Assembly: GCA_910588865.1 (NCBI GenBank) | Contig: CAJUSJ010000130.1 | Span: forward strand, 1-6,440 | DNA length: 6,440 nt | Source of the DNA: an uncultured Lachnospiraceae bacterium | Lineage (GTDB): Bacteria; Bacillota; Clostridia; Lachnospirales; Lachnospiraceae | Reading direction: 5' to 3' | Translations under genes and position numbers: made by a program | In this document: piece after piece, positions 1-5,538 of the stretch | How the letters are laid out: the number at the start of each line of letters is the position of its first letter | How positions within the stretch are numbered: position 1 is the first letter of the stretch | The notes under the pieces: model-generated | Database searches by the model: none | The model's input: the letters and a program-made list of their open reading frames with translations, nothing else | Told to the model about the DNA's origin: nothing

Positions 1-1
1 C

Positions 2-124
2 ATTGCCGACGAGCTGGAGACATCTGTGGAGAGGATTCGTGACATCTGCCAGTTCATGGCACCTTTCGCGCCGGAGTATAACCTGGAGGCTATTTTCGCT
101 GCCATGGGAAAGCGTTTGGGTTAG
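2..124 (+). CDS. C-terminal end of an unrecognised protein (5' partial)
   Basis: An open frame enters from the left edge and runs 40 codons to a TAG at 122-124. The visible peptide is charged and probably helical (IADELETSVERIRDIC, then FAPEYNLEAIFAAMGKRLG). The ending, with a Phe-Ala-Pro-Glu-Tyr segment followed by a short amphipathic helix, is vaguely like the tails of Lachnospiraceae Rpn/PD-(D/E)XK transposase-like nucleases. That is only an impression, and no catalytic part is visible. The frame has ordinary coding character and no ATG is needed because the start lies outside the window. It is followed by a 133-base gap, so it is probably not part of the operon downstream. Confidence 0.6.
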   Translation: MADELETSVERIRDICQFMAPFAPEYNLEAIFAAMGKRLG

Positions 125-257
125 AGGGGCTTAGCTTGCTGACAAGGTGCTTTCCTCATGGAGCGGTGATAATTTTGAAATAAGCCTTTGTGTTCGATAA
201 ATCTAAGCTTCTGGATACATTTTTAGCTTATATGGAAAATCAGGATTGGGTATAAAG
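125..257 (+). promoter_or_regulatory. Intergenic leader with a weak candidate promoter
   Basis: This gap separates the left-edge gene from the cluster that starts at 258. A GATAAT hexamer at 168-173 matches the sigma-A -10 consensus at five of six positions, but no acceptable -35 lies 16-18 bases upstream. A TTGAAA at 175-180 could be a -35, but the sequence 17 bases downstream (TAAATC) is poor. TAAGCT (204-209) and AGCTTA (226-231) form a 6-base inverted repeat with a 16-base loop, too weak to call an operator or terminator. The operon promoter is probably here by position, but the sequence does not fix it. Confidence 0.25.
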
Positions 258-1265
258 ATGAGTTTTCAGGATGAGATGAAACGGATATTTTTACGTGTCG
301 CGGCAGGAGAAATGGAGCCGGAGGAATGGGAAACATGGTGGAACAGCAATAAGGCCAGGCTGGAAGAATTCCTCAATCGGGGAGACAGAGGAAGGATGAT
401 GCCCGCTTTATGGGAGGCCAACTACTATTGGATGGCAAAAACACAGAGCGGCGTTGCCTATTATTTTCATGCCCAGGGACGTCCAGTAAAGGTTTCCGGC
501 TATTATGAGGAGAAAACGCGGGAAGAGGAGGAGCGTGAAAGACAGAAAGCCATGGAAGGCTATTATAAGGATACCGCGTTGGCCAGACAACGGTGGGAGG
601 CATATCTGGAGGATCATCCCACAGACACAATCGTTTTTGACTGGAAAAGCCTGCTGGGGACACCGACCGGGCAGGAACCGGCAAAGGATTTTCCCTATAA
701 AAACGCGAGGACAATGGAACAGTGGAAGGAGTGCGGGAAAGAACTGAAGCTCCGCCTGAAAGAAAACCTGCGGGCAAAGATCGCTCCCGCCGCAAAAGCA
801 TATGGTATGAAAAAAGCAGGCCCCAAGACCTTTGTGCGGGAGAAGAACGGCCTGGTATCCCGCATCCAGTTTATTGGCTATTTCAGGGGCGGCGGATATG
901 AGGCGATGAGCTGTTACCTTTGTCCCATATATGCCATACAATATGGAATCTTAGGCTTGCCAGGGCACATTTGCCAGGGGGAGAATTTCCAAAGGATGCA
1001 AAAAGACTGGGGAGTGATCCAGTATGGTATGAAAGCGGTGGACGCTGCCATGGTGGAACGCGTCAACAGAAAATTTGATGATATCCTGGTATTCCTGGCA
1101 GATGGTGTGCTGCCGGAGTGGCAGAAGATCCACAGCCTGGAGACATATTTTGCGAAGGAGCGCCGAGATTATCTGAAAGCCACCAACACAGGCCCCAAAG
1201 ATCCAAGAACCGGCAGACCTATGTGGGACCTGGATCCAGGAGAAAAGGAAGACCCATGGCGGTGA
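258..1265 (+). CDS. Two-part cytosolic protein with DUF4304-like C-terminal half; possible immunity protein
   Basis: The protein has 335 residues from the ATG at 258; an in-frame TTG at 246 would add four. An AGGA at 242-245 sits rather far (12 bases) from the ATG but within the TTG option's own approach, so ATG is preferred. There is no signal peptide or membrane segment. Residues 1-85 are rich in Trp and Tyr (EEWETWW, EANYYWMA). Residues 86-105 are a Glu/Arg-rich helix, probably coiled coil. Residues about 166-300 resemble the DUF4304 fold: a helix, then YGMKKAGPKTFVREKNG (a 'GFKK-x-TF-R' type hairpin), a strand RIQFIGYF, and a late helix. DUF4304-like proteins are common next to polymorphic toxins, so an immunity role is inferred. 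The N-terminal half is not recognised. Its 3' end overlaps the next start by 10 bases, implying coupled translation with the small gene and the SMI1 gene downstream. Confidence 0.8.
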   Translation: MSFQDEMKRIFLRVAAGEMEPEEWETWWNSNKARLEEFLNRGDRGRMMPALWEANYYWMAKTQSGVAYYFHAQGRPVKVSGYYEEKTREEEERERQKAMEGYYKDTALARQRWEAYLEDHPTDTIVFDWKSLLGTPTGQEPAKDFPYKNARTMEQWKECGKELKLRLKENLRAKIAPAAKAYGMKKAGPKTFVREKNGLVSRIQFIGYFRGGGYEAMSCYLCPIYAIQYGILGLPGHICQGENFQRMQKDWGVIQYGMKAVDAAMVERVNRKFDDILVFLADGVLPEWQKIHSLETYFAKERRDYLKATNTGPKDPRTGRPMWDLDPGEKEDPWR

Positions 1266-1426
1266 TGTACCACAACGCGCGGCTGTTTCTCCAGACAAAG
1301 GAGATCCCGGAGGCAGAGAAACGACGGGATAAGATTCAGGAGACTTATGAGGAAGTATGCCGGTTCATGCGGTATTACCATGGCCTGGCAAAAAAGACGG
1401 AAAGGAATAATGAAAAAACGTTTTAA
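1256..1426 (+). CDS. Small helical protein, 56 residues, overlapping the preceding gene
   Basis: The frame starts at an ATG at 1256 and ends at a TAA at 1424-1426. An AAGGA at 1246-1250 gives a well-placed ribosome binding site about six bases upstream. The first 10 bases overlap the end of the preceding gene, typical of translational coupling; a second ATG at 1265 is possible. The product (MAVMYHNARLFLQTKEIPEAEKRR at the N-terminal side, then YEEVCRFMRYYHGL) is highly charged and predicted as two helices with no signal peptide. It is not recognised. The reading frame is open further upstream, but that part is out of frame with the well-supported gene and is ignored. The next small gene starts inside its last 17 bases. 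It could be a small partner or immunity subunit, or a short spurious frame in a compact operon. Confidence 0.5.
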   Translation: MAVMYHNARLFLQTKEIPEAEKRRDKIQETYEEVCRFMRYYHGLAKKTERNNEKTF

Positions 1427-1612
1427 AGTCATTGGATATTACATATGCGAAATAAACGATACTCCCAAATGGCAGATGGCCTTTTCGATGCCCAAAGGCT
1501 GGATGAGTCGAAGGGCAGTAGCAGCCATGTCCTGCTGCTGGAGTTTGAACGGCTGACAGGAGGAGGAAGATGGGAAAAACAGGGCAGCCCGCATGGGCAA
1601 AGCGTATTTTAA
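1410..1612 (+). pseudogene. Small gene split by an apparent frameshift at a 7-base repeat
   Basis: An ATG at 1410 with AAAGGA at 1401-1406 opens a frame coding MKKRFKVIGYYICEINDTPK, then WQM. As read, it continues with an unconvincing tail and stops at 1556 (48 residues). The convincing continuation is in the +2 frame: MADGLFDAQRLDESK, then GSSSHVLLLEFERL, ending at a TAA at 1610-1612. At the switch lies ATGGCAG (1469-1475) followed by a partial copy ATGGC (1476-1480). One more copy of the 7-mer would join the frames as KWQMADGLFDAQ, giving a 69-residue beta-rich cytosolic protein. I infer loss of one repeat unit. Alternatives are a sequencing error, a genuine 48-residue product, or a separate start at ATG 1445 for the downstream frame, which has no good ribosome binding site. 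The restored end would overlap the SMI1 gene by 43 bases. The family is not recognised with certainty. Confidence 0.5.
1560..1566 (+). promoter_or_regulatory. Strong Shine-Dalgarno site fixing the SMI1/KNR4 start
   Basis: GAGGAGG-type sequence lies three to four bases before the ATG at 1570, just after the TGA at 1554-1556 of the upstream small frame. It is the best ribosome binding site in the window and decides the start of the 490-residue gene. It also lies inside the coding part of the frame-restored small gene. Confidence 0.75.
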
Positions 1613-3042
1613 AATTGCTGGAGCAGGCAAAGGCGAAGGATTCAGACTTCGCGCGGTTTGGTGCCTACAGACATCAATATAAGCTGTCACCGCCTGCCAG
1701 TGAGGAGACGATACAGGAATTTGAGGCGCGGGAAGGAATCCGGCTGCCGGAAGAATACAGGGATTTTCTGCTTTTTGTGGGAAATGGCGGCGCAGGCCCT
1801 TATTATGGACTCTATGGGGTGGAGACGGGGAAAAAGGAACTTCACGATTCCCATGGTTCCCGCCTCTATCGCGTCCCGGAAGAGCCGGTGATCTATCCCA
1901 GGATGAGCGATGAGGACTGGGACCGGGTGGCCGATTTGGAGGGCCGGCGGAAAGGGGAAGAGGTGTATCCATATGTGGGAGTCCTTCCTATTGGGAGCCA
2001 GGGCTGTACGTTTATGACAGGGATTATGCTTGCGGGACCGTACCGGGGGCAGGTGGTCTATTATGATGAGGATTTCTGCGGGCCGCCGTTTTTTGTGCGG
2101 GAAAAGGGGTTTTTGGTGTGGTATGAACGGTGGCTCAGGGAAGTGATCGCGGGATATAGTGACGAGGAAATCGGTTTTGGGTTGAACCTGGATGGAAATC
2201 CCGGCCAGCTGATGGAGCTGTACGAACAGACAGAAAATCCGGAAGAAAGAATTGAGATTATTGACAGCTGCTACAAATTTGAGACACTGCCGGGAAAACA
2301 GAAGACATATTTCAAGAAAGCCTGCGCCCAGGAATCCAACATGGAAGTGCGGATGAAACTGATCAAGATGCTGGCGCGCTTCCATGTGCCGGGGATGGCA
2401 AAAGAGATTGAAAAGCTGTGGGAATACGGGGCATACGCGGAGGCGGTCTCTATTATTACCTATGAAGGTACCTGGGAAGTGAAGGAAGCGTGGTATGAAA
2501 GGGTATTCGGGATACTGCCCAGGCTCCAGAGGCAAGGCTTTAGGGATGCCTGCCATACTATCAGAGCTGTGAAGGATTATCCCAATGTCCATGGGGGAAG
2601 GTTAAGGGAAACCCTCGACCGGGATGATCTGGACAGGAATGACAGGATCGCGCTTTTCCATTGCATCCAGGGGCTGAAGGGGAAAGAGGAGGTACTGGAT
2701 TATTTCCTGGATTATTTGTCTACAGAAGACGATCCCACGCTGTTGATCTATGCTGTCTGGTGTACAGAGGGCGTGAAGGACCGGCAGCTGCAGGAACTCT
2801 ATGTGCGTCTGATGGACAAGTACAGAACCCATGAAAATGCGAAATTCGACTATAAAGGCAGTCAGATGGTTTTAAGGGGTGGTGCCTGTATGGGAGCCAG
2901 CAGACCAGAGGGGCAGCTTACAAGCAATCTGATGCGGCAGTTTGATTATTTTGGTCTGGATTACCGGGGAGGCTTTAAGCTGCTGATGGATGAGGACAGA
3001 TGGAAAGAATGGAAGAGGCAGAATGGTTTTGGGGAATCGTAA
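1570..3042 (+). CDS. SMI1/KNR4 family protein with long helical C-terminal extension; probable immunity protein
   Basis: The protein has 490 residues. Residues about 40-195 form an SMI1/KNR4 (SUKH) domain. The leading part is YKLSPPASEETIQEFEAREG, followed by the signature LPEEYRDFLLFVGNGGAGP (59-77), then YYGLYGVE, and the late strand/helix GQVVYYDED with FLVWYERWLREVI (181-193). No signal peptide or membrane segment is present, so it should be cytosolic. The usual SUKH protein is 130-200 residues; here about 290 more residues follow. They look like stacked helices of HEAT/Armadillo type (for example PEERIEIIDSCYKF, NMEVRMKLIKMLARF, NDRIALFHCIQGL, KEEVLDYFLDYLS), though I cannot show a strict repeat. 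SUKH proteins are well-known immunity proteins of bacterial polymorphic toxins, which is the likely role here. It is the last gene of the compact cluster from 258. Confidence 0.9.
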   Translation: MGKTGQPAWAKRILKLLEQAKAKDSDFARFGAYRHQYKLSPPASEETIQEFEAREGIRLPEEYRDFLLFVGNGGAGPYYGLYGVETGKKELHDSHGSRLYRVPEEPVIYPRMSDEDWDRVADLEGRRKGEEVYPYVGVLPIGSQGCTFMTGIMLAGPYRGQVVYYDEDFCGPPFFVREKGFLVWYERWLREVIAGYSDEEIGFGLNLDGNPGQLMELYEQTENPEERIEIIDSCYKFETLPGKQKTYFKKACAQESNMEVRMKLIKMLARFHVPGMAKEIEKLWEYGAYAEAVSIITYEGTWEVKEAWYERVFGILPRLQRQGFRDACHTIRAVKDYPNVHGGRLRETLDRDDLDRNDRIALFHCIQGLKGKEEVLDYFLDYLSTEDDPTLLIYAVWCTEGVKDRQLQELYVRLMDKYRTHENAKFDYKGSQMVLRGGACMGASRPEGQLTSNLMRQFDYFGLDYRGGFKLLMDEDRWKEWKRQNGFGES

Positions 3043-3153
3043 AGCGCGGCACGGAAATTTTTATTTTTTAGTAGTTCAACTGTTTCTTCGATACGCTCAT
3101 ATTTCCATAATTCAATTTTGACCTGTATGGAAGAAAAGGGCGATCTGACAGAG
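3043..3153. other. AT-rich spacer, possibly holding a minus-strand gene scrap
   Basis: This spacer between the SMI1 gene and the pseudogene is clearly more AT-rich than its surroundings. No transcription terminator hairpin is visible, although an A/T run (3057-3069) follows the SMI1 stop. Read on the minus strand, 3122 down to 3051 stays open and gives a protein-like peptide, VKIELWKYERIEETVELL, then KNKNFR. It has no start, no stop of its own and no ribosome binding site, so at most it is a leftover of another gene. It could equally be chance. Confidence 0.3.
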
Positions 3154-3614
3154 ATGAAAAAGCAATGGCTGTTGATTGCTGTAAGTGCCTTTCTTTTCAG
3201 ATTGACATGGCGGGCTCGGAACAGGTCTTAGGTTTTTGCGGGTCAGTTGACAGAAAACAGGAGGCAAAGCTGACCATAATCGTAGTCACCAATTCCGGTG
3301 GATTGATAAAATATGACCTCCATACAGCAGATGGCACCGTGGATGTTGTCAGAAGATATTATCTGTATAGCAACGGGATTTTGGAAAACATGGGCACAGT
3401 AAGATGTACTTTCTCTCAGTGAGGAACCGGAACCTTAACCCTGACCGTGAATGCCATATATCCGGAGGAAAATACCTCCAGGACATATACCCATGAAACA
3501 GTGGTTCGTCCCCTTGGCAACGGCGGTTTTGCGTATGTATCAAATCGGATCATTTTTCCAGAGGGAGGTTATGAACCATGGTGGCATTCTGACCGGCTGA
3601 CCGAAGACCAGTAG
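3154..3614 (+). pseudogene. Collapsed paralogue of the downstream lipoprotein gene
   Basis: Three pieces line up in order with the intact lipoprotein gene that follows. The first is a signal-peptide start, MKKQWLLIAVSAFLF, from ATG 3154, which then runs out of frame to a TAG at 3229-3231. In another frame, 3204-3419 encodes SVDRKQEAKLTIIVV and TNSGGLIKYDLHTADGT, corresponding to about residues 142-212 of the relative (numbered from ATG 3625). After an in-frame TGA at 3420-3422, the same frame continues as GTGTLTLTVNAIYPEE, THETVVRPLGNGGFAYVSNR, and stops at 3612-3614. This last part matches the relative's GDGTFTLTVDAV, ITHELTVR and YLGNRI. About 105 residues are missing after the signal peptide and about 160 in the middle. 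The 85-residue open stretch at 3165-3422 could be called as a hypothetical gene, but it is a fragment. No functional product is expected. Confidence 0.8.
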
Positions 3615-3627
3615 AAAGAAGTATATG

Positions 3628-3634
3628 GAAGGAA
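3628..3634 (+). promoter_or_regulatory. Ribosome binding site favouring the lipoprotein start at 3643
   Basis: GGAAGGA lies eight bases before the ATG at 3643. The in-frame ATGs at 3625 and 3634 lack a correctly spaced site. The ATG at 3661 has GGAGG only at about 13 bases, so 3643 is the best start. Confidence 0.5.
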
Positions 3635-3642
3635 TGATTAGA

Positions 3643-4932
3643 ATGGAGGCCCATATTTCCATGAAGAACAGAAAAAAATACATTCCGATCATAATCATAA
3701 TGTTGGCAGGATTCCTGTGTGCCTGTGGGAGAAAAGAACCAGCGGATTCTCTCCTGTCCGATGCCGAGGGGGGCAGAGAGGAACTTCTTTTGGCGGAGGA
3801 TCAGGAAGATCATAACATAAGAGAACATTGGGAAAAAGGGTATGATCTTCTAATTGAGGAAGATGAAAGGAAAGAAGCCGAAGCGGACTGCGGGGCCGCG
3901 TTGGAGCTGACCGCGGAGATTTACCGAGAGGCGGACAAAGGTGAAGCTTCAAACGTAGTGTTATCAGAGGAAGTGATGTTTCAGATGAAAGAGAGGATAA
4001 AGACCCTGGGTATGCCCGTCACAGGAAGCGGGGTGTACTCGGTTATGGAGAACTGGGAGGAGATGGAGCGTTTTTTGCTGGATGCCGAAAGGGGAAAGGC
4101 TGGAACCGTACTGCTGTACATGGTTCATGGAGATGGGGGGATCGGAAGGTTTCGATATAAGTATGATGGAAAAAATCTGTATGTACTGGCAGCAAAGATG
4201 ACGTGGGGAAGAGATGGCACACCCATGTTCACATACATTTCCAATACAAGGATAAAAGAGTGGCAATATACAGAAAAAGGGTATTTTGGCTATGAATTAT
4301 GTGTACCGGAACCTCCGGAAGTATCGGAGATTATTGACGGAAGCTGCCTGGTCAGGGTAAGGCCCCTGTCAGAGGAATGCCGTGAAATGTCCGAAAAATG
4401 TGTGATTCCTTTGAAATATCAGGGGAATAACCTGTTATGCTCCAACTGGGATGTGGAGAACCTGGGAGAACTGGATTATAATGGGGCTTATGAATATTTT
4501 TATGAGATGAAGTATGGCAGGCCGTTTGAACCGGAACAATATCCGGACGGGATACCGGCAGACGAATTTGAAGATACCATTATGGACTATCTTCCGGTTT
4601 CACGGGAGGACCTGCGGGAGTGGGCCATGTTCGATGAAGAGCGTCAAAGCTATCCATGGGAGAGGCTGGGGAGTGGAAATTACGGCCCTAATCTCTTTGG
4701 CACTTCTGTTCCCGAAGTGACACATATCAGAGAAAATGGAGATGGGACATTTACTCTGACCGTGGATGCGGTATGTCAGATGATCCTGTGCGATGACGCG
4801 GTCATAACCCATGAGCTTACGGTCAGGCTCTCAGAAAACGGAGATATCCAGTATCTGGGGAACCGGATACGGGATGACGGAATTTTTAATATTCCGGAGT
4901 ATCAGTATCGGATTGGAAAACGAGAACAATGA
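3643..4932 (+). CDS. Large extracytoplasmic lipoprotein, DUF6070-like
   Basis: From ATG 3643 the product has 429 residues; starts at 3625 (435 residues) and 3661 (423 residues) are also in frame. The N-terminus is a classic lipoprotein signal: basic MKNRKKY, hydrophobic IPIIIIMLAGFL, then the lipobox LCAC. The lipidated Cys is at 3724-3726, so the mature protein should be anchored on the outer face of the membrane. An acidic Glu-rich linker follows (about 60 residues), then a globular part with YGRPFEPEQYPDGIPADEFE, YLPVSREDLREWAMFDEE, a segment NYGPNLFGTSVPEVTHIREN, and a C-terminal beta sheet GDGTFTLTVDAV, ITHELTVRL, YLGNRI. This pattern matches what I remember of Lachnospiraceae proteins annotated DUF6070. 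The label is from memory, and no function is known to me. A decayed relative lies directly upstream in the same orientation, so this is the surviving member of a tandem pair. Confidence 0.85.
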   Translation: MEAHISMKNRKKYIPIIIIMLAGFLCACGRKEPADSLLSDAEGGREELLLAEDQEDHNIREHWEKGYDLLIEEDERKEAEADCGAALELTAEIYREADKGEASNVVLSEEVMFQMKERIKTLGMPVTGSGVYSVMENWEEMERFLLDAERGKAGTVLLYMVHGDGGIGRFRYKYDGKNLYVLAAKMTWGRDGTPMFTYISNTRIKEWQYTEKGYFGYELCVPEPPEVSEIIDGSCLVRVRPLSEECREMSEKCVIPLKYQGNNLLCSNWDVENLGELDYNGAYEYFYEMKYGRPFEPEQYPDGIPADEFEDTIMDYLPVSREDLREWAMFDEERQSYPWERLGSGNYGPNLFGTSVPEVTHIRENGDGTFTLTVDAVCQMILCDDAVITHELTVRLSENGDIQYLGNRIRDDGIFNIPEYQYRIGKREQ

Positions 4933-4946
4933 AATCTCAGCTTTTC

Positions 4947-5274
4947 TTACAATCTTCTAATTGGGAAAAACAGATATTCCGTTCCAGTCCGCGGACAGGT
5001 AAAATCGTGAACAGCTTCTGCCAATGAAATATCATGCTCTTCCAGATATTTGATAACTTCTGAGAAGGTATTCTCATTTTCACGTTCCACATAGATATAT
5101 TCATAGCCGTGAATCCCCCACTTTGTCCAACCGTCGGGGGTTTCCGAATCATCCTTGCATTCCACACCCGCAAGGTAAAGTCCTTGATTGAATCCTTCCC
5201 AGGGCTGGAAGGAACGGGAGAAGTCAGACATCGCGCCCAATATTCTACCAATGTTTCCATTCTCGTCTTTCTTG
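4947..5274 (-). pseudogene. 5'-truncated GyrI-like effector-binding domain
   Basis: On the minus strand, from about 5274 to a TAA at 4947-4949, the sequence encodes IKKDENGNIGRILGAMSDFS, FQPWEGFNQGLYLAGVE, GWTKWGIHGYEYIYVERE, and ends VHDFTCPRTGTEYLFFPIRRL. This resembles the C-terminal two thirds of a GyrI-like small-molecule-binding domain, often attached to AraC-type regulators. Such domains are about 150 residues, while here about 108 remain and the N-terminal part is missing. A stop codon interrupts the frame at 5276-5278, immediately before the homology begins. A TTG at 5240 or an ATG at 5231 could start translation, but neither has a good ribosome binding site and both lie inside the conserved region. 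It is convergent with the lipoprotein gene, with 14 bases between their stops. I judge it a remnant; a short expressed protein from 5231 is the alternative. Confidence 0.7.
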
Positions 5275-5469
5275 ATTTATCCCAAAGAACAGACGGAGGT
5301 AATGGAACGCGTCTTTGGCGAAAATTCGGAATATTCAGAAGAAACACAAAATGAACTGAAACAGGTCATTCTGGTAACGGAGCAGGAACGGACAGATATT
5401 TCGGTTTATGGGAAAACGGGGATGGGCAGGGCAGACGGCATTGTGGTTGACGCGTGGTTTACCGGATTT
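5275..5469 (+). pseudogene. Internal fragment of a class D beta-lactamase/BlaR1-type penicillin-binding domain
   Basis: In plus frame, 5275-5469 encodes YPKEQTEVMERVFGEN, SEETQNELKQVILVTEQE, and ISVYGKTGMGRADG, followed by VVDAWFTGF. The YGKTG motif (Lys at 5413-5415) followed some ten residues later by a Trp-Phe-x-Gly-Phe strand is the KTG box and adjoining beta strand of serine penicillin-recognising enzymes. The spacing and the WFTGF fit class D beta-lactamases and the sensor domain of BlaR1/MecR1 best. The upstream active-site SxxK and SxV boxes are absent, and so is the last 20-25 residue strand/helix. The left end abuts the reversed GyrI-like remnant and the right end stops where the inverted repeat at 5473 begins. 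The frame stays open to 6186 only by running antisense through the DUF2461 gene. No active enzyme is possible from this piece. Confidence 0.75.
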
Positions 5470-5472
5470 AGG

Positions 5473-5514
5473 AATGATATTGGTGACTGGAAGCTCCCGG
5501 TCACCAACATCATT
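5473..5514. repeat. Inverted repeat with 18-base arms and 6-base loop
   Basis: Left arm AATGATATTGGTGACTGG (5473-5490), loop AAGCTC, right arm CCGGTCACCAACATCATT (5497-5514). The arms differ at two positions, both of which would still pair as G-U in one RNA orientation. There is no T-run on either side, so it is not a canonical intrinsic terminator. It lies 24 bases beyond the stop of the minus-strand DUF2461 gene, where it could stabilise or end that transcript, and it marks the cut end of the penicillin-binding-domain fragment. It could be a REP/MITE-like dispersed palindrome; I see no second copy in this window. Confidence 0.8.
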
Positions 5515-5538
5515 ATGAATCATTTCTATAAAATTCCT

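Noticed and set aside
408..941. A 177-codon minus-strand frame with hydrophobic stretches
   Set aside because: It is antisense to the well-supported gene at 258-1265. The hydrophobic runs are complements of Glu/Lys/Arg codons.
1439..1972. A 177-codon minus-strand frame
   Set aside because: It is Pro/Ser-rich, antisense to the frameshifted small gene and the SMI1 gene, and has no ribosome binding site or family match.
1687..2592. A 301-codon minus-strand frame
   Set aside because: It is wholly antisense to the SMI1/KNR4 gene, which has a strong ribosome binding site and a family signature. Its own product is His/Pro/Phe-rich as expected for a shadow frame.
3165..3422. An 85-residue stand-alone gene
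   Set aside because: Its sequence aligns with the middle of the downstream lipoprotein and continues past its stop with that family's C-terminus, so it is a pseudogene piece rather than a separate gene.
4937..5347. A 136-codon minus-strand frame overlapping the GyrI-like remnant
   Set aside because: It is a shifted frame of the remnant with an odd composition (many Arg, Pro, Trp) and no family features. The alternate frame carries the recognisable sequence.
5473..5514. Intrinsic terminator for the DUF2461 gene
   Set aside because: The stem is long, but neither side has a T-run, so it was listed as an inverted repeat. A role in ending transcription stays possible.
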